A DNA stretch of 64,000 nucleotides from contig JAEZUE010000074.1 of the NCBI GenBank assembly GCA_023443455.1, positions 26,008-90,007 of the forward strand, read 5' to 3'. Under the pieces are notes generated by a model. It had not been told where the DNA came from, did no database searches, and worked only from the letters and a program-made list of their open reading frames with translations. Positions within the stretch are counted from its first letter, which is position 1. Every line of letters starts with the position of its first letter. Made by a program: the position numbers and the translations under genes. Shown piece by piece: positions 9,599-17,372 of the stretch. Source of the DNA: Verrucomicrobiota bacterium (GTDB lineage: Bacteria; Verrucomicrobiota; Verrucomicrobiia; Opitutales; Opitutaceae).

Positions 9599-10186
9599 CT
9601 ACAGGAACCCGAGGGCCTCGCGTCCGCTCTGGCCGGGCCGCACGCCACGCGCCTCGGCCGCGGCATTCGCCTCCCGCACTTCCCCGGCCAGCAGGTCTTC
9701 GAGATTGCCGATCGAGCTGCCGGCCGCCGGTTTCACCCGCGCCGCCGGGATGTCGAACTTCTGCAATGCCGACGGATCGATCGCTCCGCAACCGAGCAGC
9801 CCGGTCGAAGTGCGCGCGTACACCAGCGACACCGGGCCGATCGGCAGCACGACCACCTCGACCGATCGACCATCGAGCTCACGTTGCTCGTGCCGGATGC
9901 ACGTCAACGTCGAGAGGTGGCGCAGCTCCGGCGGTCCCGCCAACAACGGGCCGGCCTGCCAAAGGGTCTCCGCCAGATAGGCGGTCCCGAGGTGGGTGTC
10001 CTTCGCCGCCCCGTCGCGATAACGTTCGTACACCACCAGGGTGCCCGGATCGGCATCGTCGCGCAGGAGATCGTAGGCCATCGCGCCGGGCTCGGCGGCG
10101 GTCAGGCGGACCTGCTCGCGCAGGATCTTCTCGAGTTGGGCGCCGCAGCCGGGCCGGGCGCGCAGGGTGGCGATGATGTTCTTCAT
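9599..10186 (-). CDS. Fusion of an antibiotic-biosynthesis-monooxygenase (ABM) domain and a DUF1805 domain
   Basis: 195 residues. Residues 1-95 (MKNIIATLRARPGC, YDLLRDDADPGTLVVYERY) read as a ferredoxin-fold ABM domain of the quinol monooxygenase type. Residues about 108-195 (VVVLPIGPVSLVYARTST through GQSGREALGFL) match DUF1805/YunC, normally a separate protein of about 100 residues. No substrate can be assigned. Its start codon overlaps the stop of the upstream AraC-type regulator by 4 bp, so the two are translationally coupled and the regulator may govern it. Confidence 0.75.
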   Translation of the reverse strand: MKNIIATLRARPGCGAQLEKILREQVRLTAAEPGAMAYDLLRDDADPGTLVVYERYRDGAAKDTHLGTAYLAETLWQAGPLLAGPPELRHLSTLTCIRHEQRELDGRSVEVVVLPIGPVSLVYARTSTGLLGCGAIDPSALQKFDIPAARVKPAAGSSIGNLEDLLAGEVREANAAAEARGVRPGQSGREALGFL

Positions 10187-11058
10187 GCGTGGCAGTAGGA
10201 CGCCCCGATCCTACCTCGGACTCGCAGCCGCGGATTGTAGAAATGCGACATGAGTCCCTCCCGGGAAAACACCTCGCGCGGCGCGCGGCCGGCCAGCGCT
10301 TTCAATTCATGGATGAAATGCGCCTGGTCGTAGAATCCGCGCGCCAATGCCGCGTCGAGATAGTCCGACCGCCCCTCCAGCAGCAAATACCGCACGGTGT
10401 GATGCAGCCGCGCCACCCGACGGAAACGCTTCGGCGAAAGCCCCGTCGTCGCGCCCACGATCCGCTCGAGCTGCCGCGCACTGTATCCGGTCGCCTCCGC
10501 CATGGCCGCGACGCTCTGCGCCGGATCGCCATAATAGAGCGCATCCACCAACCGGTCCTCCAGCCCCACCTGCCCCTGCCATGTCCGCAACGCCGCGAGC
10601 AGGAAGTCGAACACGACCGCCGCCCGCTCCCCGAGTCCGGGCAGTGACGCCAGACGCTCCGGCAATCCGACCACCTCCGGCCCGAAATGCTCGACGGCAG
10701 GCGCAAAGCGGTCGATCAACCCGGCCATGGGCAGCCCCCCGAAATGCCGCACCGCACTCGACCGGAACCGCACCGCCACGAACCCCACCGGACCGGAAGC
10801 CGAAAGCGGGCTTGAATACGAGCGCAGACAGCACAGGTGTGCGGGCGGCAGAAGACTCCGCGCGCCGTCCGCACCGAGCACGAGAAACGGACACCGATAA
10901 TGGAGCACCAGCTCCGCCCCGGTCCCCGGCAGCAGCAGCGGCAGTGGCCCCGGGCCGTCGCACTCCCACGACCACAAACGTTCCACATACGGGGCCAACT
11001 CCGCCGGCGGCACCAGGTACGCGCGGCGGATGGCGGAAACGGTCGATGACGACGGCAT
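10183..11058 (-). CDS. AraC-family transcriptional regulator
   Basis: 291 residues from the ATG at 11058; a GTG at 11079 would add seven residues. The N-terminal 150 residues fit the DUF6597-type ligand domain of small AraC regulators (APYVERLWSWE, PLLLPGTGAELVLHY). The C-terminal part holds the two helix-turn-helix motifs: AAMAEATGYSARQLERIVG and then DAALARGFYDQAHFIHELKA followed by GRAPREVF. It acts as a DNA-binding regulator. Its 3' end overlaps the ABM-DUF1805 gene, its most likely target partner. No palindromic operator was recognised upstream. Confidence 0.87.
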   Translation of the reverse strand: MPSSSTVSAIRRAYLVPPAELAPYVERLWSWECDGPGPLPLLLPGTGAELVLHYRCPFLVLGADGARSLLPPAHLCCLRSYSSPLSASGPVGFVAVRFRSSAVRHFGGLPMAGLIDRFAPAVEHFGPEVVGLPERLASLPGLGERAAVVFDFLLAALRTWQGQVGLEDRLVDALYYGDPAQSVAAMAEATGYSARQLERIVGATTGLSPKRFRRVARLHHTVRYLLLEGRSDYLDAALARGFYDQAHFIHELKALAGRAPREVFSREGLMSHFYNPRLRVRGRIGASYCHA

Positions 11059-11097
11059 GAAGATGGGAACGGCCCGCACGGCCGTTTCCTCGAGACT

Positions 11098-12081
11098 TCA
11101 ATACGGACCGCGGATGTTCGCCGCGACCTCCGCGGCGTAGAACTCGCGCAGCCGCGCATGCAGCTCGGGCGGCAGCGGCGTCAGCTCGCTGGCGCGGATG
11201 TTGCCGCGCACCTGCGCCGGGTTGCGCGCTCCCGGGATGATCGAGGTCACCGCGTCGTGGTCGAGGCACCAGCGCAACGCGAAGTCGGCCAGGCTCAGAC
11301 CGGCCGGCACGAGGCCGCGCAGCGCATCGGCCAGCTCCACCCCCTTCACGAAGGGCAGGCCCGCGAAGGTCTCGCCCACGTTGAACGCCTGCCCGTCGCG
11401 ATTGAACGTGCGGTGGTCGTCGGCGGGGAAGGTCGTATCCGCCCTGTACTTTCCCGCGAGCAATCCGCTGGCCAGCGGCAACCGCACGATGAACGCCACC
11501 CCCTTCGCCTTCACCTGCGGCAACAGCTCGGCGACCGCCTTCTGGCGGAAGATATTGAAGATGAACTGGAGCGACGCGAGGCCCGGCACCTCGAGGCAAT
11601 GCAGCGCCTCCGCGACCGTCTCCACGCTCGCGCCGAAGGCCTTGATCTTTCCTTCCTGCTTCAACTCGCCGAGCACCTCGAACACCTCGCCGCGTTTCAG
11701 CTCATCGAAGGGGATGCAGTGCAACTGCGTAAGGTCGAGGGCCTCGACCCCGAGGTTGCGCAGCGAGTCCTCGGTATGCCGGCGCATCGCCGCCCCGGTG
11801 AAGTTCGCCGGCCAACCCGGGTCGCCGCGCCGCCCCAGTTTCGTGGCCACGAACACCTCCGCCTTGGTCGTGCGCAGAAACTCGCCGACCATCTTCTCGC
11901 TGCGCCCGTCGCCGTACACGTCGGCGGTATCGAAGAAGGTGACGCCGTTCTCGTACGCGCTGAACAGCGTCGCCTGCGCGTCCGCCGCGGACACGCCGCC
12001 CCAGTTGCCGCCGAGCTGCCAGCAGCCCAGGCCCACTTCACTCACGTTGCGCCCGGTCGGGCCGAAAATGCGGTGTTTCAT
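11098..12081 (-). CDS. Aldo/keto reductase
   Basis: 327 residues, the usual length for the family. NAD(P)H-dependent reduction of an aldehyde or ketone is expected. The catalytic tetrad is visible: Asp and Tyr in FFDTADVYGDGRSEKMV, Lys in VFVATKLGRRGD, and His in LDLTQLHCIPFDEL. The C-terminal cofactor region IIPGARNPAQVRGNIRA is present. The ATG at 12081 is directly before the beta-strand RIFGPTGRNVSEVGLG; the frame upstream is glycine/alanine-rich shadow. The physiological substrate is unknown; the protein is cytoplasmic. Confidence 0.92.
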   Translation of the reverse strand: MKHRIFGPTGRNVSEVGLGCWQLGGNWGGVSAADAQATLFSAYENGVTFFDTADVYGDGRSEKMVGEFLRTTKAEVFVATKLGRRGDPGWPANFTGAAMRRHTEDSLRNLGVEALDLTQLHCIPFDELKRGEVFEVLGELKQEGKIKAFGASVETVAEALHCLEVPGLASLQFIFNIFRQKAVAELLPQVKAKGVAFIVRLPLASGLLAGKYRADTTFPADDHRTFNRDGQAFNVGETFAGLPFVKGVELADALRGLVPAGLSLADFALRWCLDHDAVTSIIPGARNPAQVRGNIRASELTPLPPELHARLREFYAAEVAANIRGPY

Positions 12082-12354
12082 GCGGGCGCACAGTGGCGCG
12101 AGAAAGGTTATGGGCAAACCGACTCGGCATTGAAGCATTGGTCCGCCGTGAAAACGGCCGCACACCGGCGTGCCCTCCGAATGTCGATCACGGACTCGGC
12201 GCCCCACGCCCTCCACCGCCCCGCAACCAACGGGGTCCCATCGCCCCCGGCCAACACGTCCCCCCCCGGTCCCAGCGGCAGCGACCCCAACCCCAGCCCC
12301 AGCCGCGGTCCCAGCTCCAGCCGCAGTCGCGGCCCGCCCCCCGGCCCCAGCCGC
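12082..12354. other. Intergenic stretch with a CCAGCC-type microsatellite
   Basis: Together with the palindrome at 12355-12406 this fills the 422-bp gap between divergent genes. At about 12240-12350 the plus strand runs through degenerate repeats of CCCCAG/CCAGCC units. Reading frames through it give low-complexity proline, serine or glycine runs with no sign of protein coding. The AKR and EamA promoters should lie in this gap but no clear -35/-10 pair was seen. Confidence 0.5.
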
Positions 12355-12406
12355 CCAAACAACGCGTTTCGATGGTGCGACCGCACCACTAAAACGCGTT
12401 GTTTGG
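12355..12406. repeat. 52-bp palindromic element, imperfect copy of the one at 29265
   Basis: Outer arms CCAAACAACGCGTTT (12355-12369) and AAACGCGTTGTTTGG (12392-12406) are exact reverse complements, 15 bp each. The middle holds an inner inverted repeat GGTGC-GACC-GCACC. The central parts match the second element at 29265-29318 apart from a few changes, so the two are copies of one sequence family. Confidence 0.85.
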
Positions 12407-12503
12407 CCCACCCGCGTGCGGCGCGCAACCCGCGCACACTGGGAGCCCCATGCCTCCGCGATTTTCATCGCACCGACCCGACCGCCCGCGTTGGCTCCAA
12501 CCC

Positions 12504-13367
12504 ATGTCGGAGCAACGGCAGCACCCGCAGGCGGTTCTCGGACTCCTCGGCGCCGCGCTGCTGTGGAGCTCGGGCGGCATGCTGCTCAAGTCGGTCGCCC
12601 ACGTGCATCCGCTGGTCGTTTCCGGCACCCGCAGCCTGATCGCCGCCTTGGTCCTGATGATCGCACTGCGCCGCTGGCGTTTCCGGATCACGCCGACCGT
12701 GGTCGCGGCGGCACTGGCCTACTCCGGCACGACGGCGCTTTTCGTTGTCGCCAACCAGCTCACGACCGCCGCCAACGCCATCCTCCTGCAGTACACCGCT
12801 CCGGTCTTCGCCGCGTGGTTCGGCTGGTGGCTGCTCGGCGAGAAGGTCACCCGGCTCGACTGGATCACCATCGGTGTCGTCTTCGGCGGCATGACGCTGT
12901 TCTTCGCCGATGCCCTCAGCCCGTCCGGCTTGCTCGGCAGCATCCTGTCGATCGTGAGCGGGGTCTCGTTCGCACTCATGGCCGTGCTGCTCCGCAAACA
13001 ACGCGACGCCGAACCGGTCGACTCCATCGTGCTGGGCAATCTGTTCGGCGCCGTGGTCGGGCTGCCGTTCTTCGCCGTGAGCGCAACTCCCGATGCCCGC
13101 GGCTGGTTCGCGCTGGCGACGCTCGGCGTCTTCCAGCTCGGGCTCTCCTATCTCCTCTACGCCCGCGCCATCCGGCATGTCACCGCGCTGGGGTCGATCC
13201 TCATCCTCATGATCGAGCCGCTGCTCAACCCGCTCTGGGTCGCCCTCACCATCGGCGAACGCCCCGGCCGCTGGGCCCTGGTCGGCGGCGCCGTGGTGGT
13301 GGGCGCGGTCACCTCCCGCGCGCTTTTGCTCGCCCGCCCGCAACGCCCCGTGTCCTCCGTTCCATGA
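12504..13367 (+). CDS. EamA/DMT-family transporter
   Basis: 287 residues with about ten membrane segments in two repeats of five, the EamA layout. Typical phrases are LLGAALLWSSGGMLLKS near the start, QYTAPVFAAWFGWWLLGEKV ending the first half, and LILMIEPLLNPLWVALTIGE ending the second. Members export or import small metabolites such as amino acids; the substrate here is unknown. The ATG at 12504 is chosen because upstream residues in the frame are low-complexity. Its stop overlaps the start of the downstream hydrolase (ATGA), so the two are an operon. Confidence 0.88.
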   Translation: MSEQRQHPQAVLGLLGAALLWSSGGMLLKSVAHVHPLVVSGTRSLIAALVLMIALRRWRFRITPTVVAAALAYSGTTALFVVANQLTTAANAILLQYTAPVFAAWFGWWLLGEKVTRLDWITIGVVFGGMTLFFADALSPSGLLGSILSIVSGVSFALMAVLLRKQRDAEPVDSIVLGNLFGAVVGLPFFAVSATPDARGWFALATLGVFQLGLSYLLYARAIRHVTALGSILILMIEPLLNPLWVALTIGERPGRWALVGGAVVVGAVTSRALLLARPQRPVSSVP

Positions 13368-14032
13368 CAGCCGCCCCCCATCCCGTGAACGAAGCGGTCG
13401 TGATCCTGCACGGCGTGGCGATCAACAGCCGCCTCACCGCCCGCCTGGCGAAGATCGTCGCCGCCGCCGGCTACACGGTGCACAACCTCGACTACCCGTC
13501 GAAAACCGTGCCGCTGCCCGAACTCGGACCGAAATGGCTCGCGGCGAAATTGGCCGCACTCGGCGTCGCCCGCGCGGAGCGCCTCCACTTCGTCACCCAC
13601 TCGATGGGCGGGCTCATCGTGCGCGGCTACCTCGCCGCACACCGCCCTGCCAACCTTGGCCGAGTCGTCACCATAGTTCCCCCACACCACGGCAGCGCGG
13701 TTTCCGACCGGTTGCGCCGCCTCCCGCTCATCTGGCGCCTCATCGGCCGCAACCTCGGCGCGCTCGGCACCGGACCCGACGCCTACTGGCGCACGCTCCC
13801 GCAACGCGCCGACTTCGACCTCGGCGTCATTGCCGGCAGCTCCGCGCTGAACCCACTCGGCTGGTTCTTCCTCGAGCGCCCGCACGACGGCACCGTGGCC
13901 GAGCGCAGCACCCGCCTCGCCGGCATGACCGACCACATCCTGCTGTCGTCGAACCATACGCTCATCCTCTTCCGCCGCCGCACCGCCGAACAGACCCTCG
14001 CCTTCCTCCGCACCGGCCGCTTCGCGCGGTGA
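13364..14032 (+). CDS. Alpha/beta hydrolase, lipase/esterase-like
   Basis: 222 residues starting in the ATGA overlap with the transporter. The nucleophile elbow is HFVTHSMGGLIVRGYLA (G-x-S-x-G type with T-H-S-M-G), and the oxyanion strand is VVILHGVAINS. A candidate catalytic Asp lies in RPHDGTV and a His in MTDHILLSSNHTLIL. The family resembles the DUF7379/lipase-class proteins with a PGAP1-like core, which hydrolyse esters of lipids. No signal peptide is visible, so it is predicted cytoplasmic. Substrate unknown. Confidence 0.82.
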   Translation: MTAAPHPVNEAVVILHGVAINSRLTARLAKIVAAAGYTVHNLDYPSKTVPLPELGPKWLAAKLAALGVARAERLHFVTHSMGGLIVRGYLAAHRPANLGRVVTIVPPHHGSAVSDRLRRLPLIWRLIGRNLGALGTGPDAYWRTLPQRADFDLGVIAGSSALNPLGWFFLERPHDGTVAERSTRLAGMTDHILLSSNHTLILFRRRTAEQTLAFLRTGRFAR

Positions 14033-14059
14033 GGGCGGCACGGGAACAGGGCCGTCCCA

Positions 14060-15025
14060 TCACTCCTCCCGTCGCCGCACCGGCAGCTGCACCAGCACGT
14101 TCGCGGCGGTGAGCAGGAGCCCGCCGACGACGAGGTGCCACGTCAGCATCTCGTTGGCATAGTCGACCCCGGTACAGCGCGAGAGATACACCGGCAGGAA
14201 CAGCGCCAGCACCGAAGCCGACACCGGCTCGAGCGTGTAGATCAGCCCGGCCTCGGTCGCCGTGATGCGGGGCTGGCACGCGTTCATCACCAGAAAACAG
14301 AAGATCGTGCACGCGGCGGTGAGCACCAGGGTGAGGCCCTGCCATGCGGAGGAACCGGCCAACGCGAGCAGCACCGCCGGCTGCGGCACCATCACCACGG
14401 CGGCGATACCGAAAGCCGCGCCCACCGCCAGGAACATCGCGGCCGTGACCGGCAGCGCCCGGTTGCCGGCGAACTCCCGGCGCTCCAGCCACAGGATCTG
14501 CCCCATGAAGAACAGCGAGCCGAGCAGCGTCTCCACCTCACCACGACCGAGCCGGAACGCCGCCACGTCCACCCGCCCGAGCACGCCCACGCCGAGCACC
14601 ACGAGCGCGCAGGCGGCCCCCACGGCCCGGCGCGGCGGCCGGCGCGTGCGCAGCGCCACCCACAGCGGGATCAGCACGGCGTAGAGCTGGGTCAAAAATG
14701 CGGATACAGAGGCGTCGGTGTACTGCAGCCCGTCGACCTGCAGCAGCAGCCCGAGCCCGAGGAAGAGCGCCAGCCCCGCGCCCTGCCGCAGCTCCGCCCG
14801 CGTCGGGCGGCCCTGCCGCCACCACGCGATCGCGGCCACCACCGCACCGGCGAGCAGGAAGCGCGGCGCCACCGTGCACACCGTCACCAACCAACTGCCA
14901 CTGCCGGGGACCAGTGCGCGCTGGAGCTCGCCGAGGCACTTGATCAGCGGGAAGCTCAGACCCCAGACCAGCGTCGCGACGACGAGCAGGACGATGGCGC
15001 GGGAACGGGGCGGCGAGGAGGGCAT
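14060..15025 (-). CDS. EamA/DMT-family transporter
   Basis: 321 residues with ten predicted membrane segments. The start region AIVLLVVATLVWGLSFPLIK and the later ATEAGLIYTLEPVSASVLAL are typical of EamA drug/metabolite transporters. It is convergent with the hydrolase at 13364-14032, with 27 bp between the two stops. It is not closely similar to the EamA protein at 12504, so the two are probably distinct in substrate. The ATG at 15025 gives the normal N-terminus; the longer open frame upstream is not conserved-looking. Confidence 0.87.
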   Translation of the reverse strand: MPSSPPRSRAIVLLVVATLVWGLSFPLIKCLGELQRALVPGSGSWLVTVCTVAPRFLLAGAVVAAIAWWRQGRPTRAELRQGAGLALFLGLGLLLQVDGLQYTDASVSAFLTQLYAVLIPLWVALRTRRPPRRAVGAACALVVLGVGVLGRVDVAAFRLGRGEVETLLGSLFFMGQILWLERREFAGNRALPVTAAMFLAVGAAFGIAAVVMVPQPAVLLALAGSSAWQGLTLVLTAACTIFCFLVMNACQPRITATEAGLIYTLEPVSASVLALFLPVYLSRCTGVDYANEMLTWHLVVGGLLLTAANVLVQLPVRRREE

Positions 15026-15208
15026 TCCCGCGCAGCATGCCCGAGCGGCCCCGGCACAGGCGAGCGAGTTTCGCCGGGGCGCGCGTCGCGGGCCCGCCGC
15101 CTGTCCGGCTTCCAAAGGAAGGGGCGAGCTGTAGTGCCGTCGGCGACTTTTGCGCTCGGCCACGCCGCCGCCGGCCCCCAGTCTGCCGGACCGAACCCGT
15201 CCACCGTC

Positions 15209-15406
15209 ATGAAACCGCCACGCCGCCGCAGACCACGCCTCACCCTGGAACACGCCCTGTTCTTCGCGACGTGCGCGCTGCTCGTGGCCGGCTCGGCCTG
15301 GGTCGCCCGCAGCCCCGCACCGGGCGGCGCCGCCGAGGGCGGATCCTGGGTGGGCTCGCTGCCCAGCCTGGGGCTGCCCCTGGTCCGCACAATCCTGTCG
15401 CGGTAG
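15209..15406 (+). CDS. Small single-pass membrane protein, hypothetical
   Basis: 65 residues with a strongly basic start (MKPPRRRRPRLTLEHA), one hydrophobic helix (LFFATCALLVAGSAWVA) and a glycine-rich tail. The layout fits an inner-membrane protein with the N-terminus in the cytoplasm. No family was recognised. It stands alone in a 484-bp gap between two divergently placed minus-strand genes. The larger open frame that contains it is an antisense shadow of the EamA gene, so only this last section from the ATG at 15209 is proposed. Confidence 0.42.
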   Translation: MKPPRRRRPRLTLEHALFFATCALLVAGSAWVARSPAPGGAAEGGSWVGSLPSLGLPLVRTILSR

Positions 15407-15458
15407 TTCTGCGACGGCGGGCCGAAAGCCCCCGCCCCCGAAATCCGGACACAAAGAA

Positions 15459-15488
15459 GGCGCCGGGAGCGTGAGCTCGACCGGCGCC
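15459..15488 (-). terminator. Rho-independent terminator of the SWIB gene
   Basis: Arms GGCGCCGG (15459-15466) and CCGGCGCC (15481-15488) pair perfectly around a 14-base loop. On the minus strand the stem is followed by TTCTTTGTG. It lies 22 bp past the SWIB stop codon. Confidence 0.6.
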
Positions 15489-15509
15489 AGGCGGGCGGGA
15501 GAATGTATC

Positions 15510-15782
15510 TTACTTCTTGAGATGGCCCGAGACGAGCTTGGTCATCTCGAACATCGTCACGGTCTTCTTGCCACCGAAGACGGCCTTGAGCTTGTCGTCG
15601 GCATTGATGTTGGTCTTGGCCTTCTTGTCCTGGAGGCCGTTCTTCTTGATGTACGCCCAGAGCTTCTTGGTCAGCTCCGTGCGGGGCAGGGGGTTCGAGC
15701 CCACGACGGCGGCGAGCGCCTCATCAGGCTGAACGGGTTTCATGAAAGCAGCGTTGGGTTTACGGGGAGACTTTTTAGCCAT
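15510..15782 (-). CDS. SWIB/MDM2 domain protein
   Basis: 90 residues, nearly all one SWIB domain: a basic AKKSPRKPNAAF leader, then FMKPVQPDEALAAVVG, PRTELTKKLWAYIKKNGLQD and DDKLKAVFGGKKTVTMFEM. Stand-alone SWIB proteins occur in Chlamydiae and Verrucomicrobia and are thought to act on chromatin or DNA topology; the bacterial role is not settled. It has its own terminator. Lower GC and many lysines suggest strong expression. It is divergent from the RNA-binding-protein gene at 16126. Confidence 0.92.
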   Translation of the reverse strand: MAKKSPRKPNAAFMKPVQPDEALAAVVGSNPLPRTELTKKLWAYIKKNGLQDKKAKTNINADDKLKAVFGGKKTVTMFEMTKLVSGHLKK

Positions 15783-16125
15783 ACGAGAGCGGTGATACTC
15801 CCGGGCCGGACCAAAGCAACAGGAATTTCAGAGGAGAAAGCGTCTGTTTGCCGGGGAAAACCGACGAACTGCAACAAGGATCCGGGCACGCGATTCCGGC
15901 CGGCATTCGCCGCCCCGGCCGCCCGATCCGGGCACGCCGGGGGCCGCCCCCGCCACGGTTAATCGACTTGCCAGCCCTGCGGCCCATTGAGAGGAAGCGG
16001 CCCGCAGGTTGTCAGTTTCCGCAACTGGATAGTCGTCAAGTGAGCTCACGTTCGGTGACGATTTGAAACCCGGCAGTCGGGCACAGGGAGGAAAGCAACC
16101 GGCAGTCAGTCAGAGTCAGATCGCA
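15783..16125. promoter_or_regulatory. Divergent regulatory gap between SWIB and the RRM protein
   Basis: 343 bp with no coding sequence recognised. It must hold the promoters of both divergent genes. A loose inverted repeat (CCTGCGGCCC near 15976 and GCGGCCCGCAGG near 15998) could form a hairpin in the RRM leader. No -35/-10 pair could be called with confidence. Confidence 0.35.
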
Positions 16126-16593
16126 ATGAGCACCAAACTGTACGTCGGGAACGTTCCGTTCTCCACGACCTCCCAGGACCTCCAGAACCTGTTCGCCCAG
16201 TACGGCGCAGTCGCCTCCGTCGAATTGATCGCGGACAAGTTCACCGGTCGGTCCCGCGGCTTCGCGTTCGTCAGCATGGAGACGGCCGAAGACGCCCAGA
16301 AGGCCATCGAGGGCCTCAACGGCCACGGGCTCGACGGCCGGAACCTCACCGTCAACGAAGCCCGCCCGAAGGAAGACCGCCCGCAACGCAGCGGCGGCTT
16401 CGGTGGCGGCGAACGCCGCAGTTTTGGCGGCGGTAGTGGTGGTGGCGGCGGCGGCCGCGGTTTCGGCGGCGGCGAACGTCGCGGCTTCGGCGGTGGCAGC
16501 GGCGGCGGCCGCGGTGGCCGTGGCGGCTACGGCGAACGCAGCGAACGCGACTTCGGCGGCGAGCGCGACGACCGACGCGAACGTCGTTATTGA
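16126..16593 (+). CDS. Glycine-rich RNA-binding protein with one RRM
   Basis: 155 residues. Residues 3-80 form an RNA recognition motif: RNP2 is LYVGNV (5-10) and RNP1 is RGFAFVSM (44-51), with the aromatic residues for base stacking intact. Residues 88-155 are an RGG-type tail of Gly, Arg, Phe and Ser (FGGGERRSFGGG, RGGRGGYGE), ending RRERRY. Similar bacterial proteins are often linked to cold response and RNA chaperoning, which is only inference here. The ATG at 16126 is chosen because it directly precedes the first RRM strand. A strong terminator follows. Confidence 0.93.
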   Translation: MSTKLYVGNVPFSTTSQDLQNLFAQYGAVASVELIADKFTGRSRGFAFVSMETAEDAQKAIEGLNGHGLDGRNLTVNEARPKEDRPQRSGGFGGGERRSFGGGSGGGGGGRGFGGGERRGFGGGSGGGRGGRGGYGERSERDFGGERDDRRERRY

Positions 16594-16621
16594 TTCCCGA
16601 CTACTTCCTCCGTCGTTCTCC

Positions 16622-16647
16622 GGCCGGGCTTCGCGCCCGGCCTTTTT
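16622..16647 (+). terminator. Rho-independent terminator after the RRM gene
   Basis: Perfect 8-bp stem GGCCGGGC (16622-16629) and GCCCGGCC (16635-16642) with loop TTCGC, followed by TTTTTCTT. It sits 29 bp after the stop and separates this gene from the TetR operon. Confidence 0.9.
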
Positions 16648-16721
16648 CTTGCCCGCCCGACCCCACGAAAAGATTCGCCTTGCGCCGGAAACCGAAAACA
16701 CGTTTTGAGTTTCCTACGTTT

Positions 16722-17372
16722 ATGGCGACCAAACGCCCCATCTCCGCCGCGACCACCGCCCCCTCCTGCCCGGTGTTCACCCGCATCCTCGATGCCGCCC
16801 GCCGCCACTTCATTTCCATGGGCGTCAACCGCATCACGATGGACGACCTCGCCGGCGAACTGGGCATGAGCAAGAAGACCCTCTACGCCCATTTCCCCGG
16901 CAAGGAGGCGCTGATCGCCCACCTGATGGAGCGCAAGATCGCCGAGGTGCGCGAGGGCATGCACGCCATCGCCGACGACCTCGACGCCCCCTTCGCCGAC
17001 CGCGTCCACCGCATGGCTACGTTCATCGTCCGCCAGACCAGCGAAATCTCGCCCGTCTTCCTCCGCGACCTCGAACGCCACCACCCCGCCCTCTTCGCCC
17101 GGATCGAGGCCGTCCGCGCCGAAATTCTCCCGGAAGTCTGGGGCAAGGTGCTCGCCTCCGGCGCCGAACAGGGCCTCGTCCGCGCCGAACTCGATCCACG
17201 TTTCCTTTCGGAGATGATGCTCACCACGCTCCAGCAGATGCTTCGCCCCGCGGTGCTCGACCGCCTGGAGCTGCCTCCGCACGAGATCATCGACCGCATG
17301 CTCACCATTCTCTTCAACGGCATCCTCACCCCCGCCGGCCGCAAAGCGTATGAAAAAGGTCCCTCCCGCTAA
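16722..17372 (+). CDS. TetR/AcrR-family transcriptional regulator (CecR-like position)
   Basis: 216 residues. The N-terminal helix-turn-helix is clear: ILDAARRHFISMGVNRITMD, DLAGELGMSKKTLYAHFPGK, EALIAHLME. The C-terminal ligand domain is of the TetR_C33-like type seen beside efflux operons. It heads a six-gene operon (adaptor, two ATPases, two permeases) laid out like E. coli cecR-ybhGFSR, so it is expected to repress its own operon until a toxic ligand binds. Its 3' end overlaps the adaptor gene by 23 bp. The upstream part of the open frame is the previous terminator and is not coding. Confidence 0.9.
   Translation: MATKRPISAATTAPSCPVFTRILDAARRHFISMGVNRITMDDLAGELGMSKKTLYAHFPGKEALIAHLMERKIAEVREGMHAIADDLDAPFADRVHRMATFIVRQTSEISPVFLRDLERHHPALFARIEAVRAEILPEVWGKVLASGAEQGLVRAELDPRFLSEMMLTTLQQMLRPAVLDRLELPPHEIIDRMLTILFNGILTPAGRKAYEKGPSR

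Noticed and set aside
12170..13363. Long upstream extension of the alpha/beta hydrolase frame
   Set aside because: The added residues are an out-of-frame shadow of the EamA transporter; the ATG at 13364 in the ATGA overlap gives the family start.
15661..15732. tRNA-like string GGGTTCGAGCCC
   Set aside because: It lies inside the SWIB coding sequence and no cloverleaf could be drawn around it. No tRNA gene was seen in the window.
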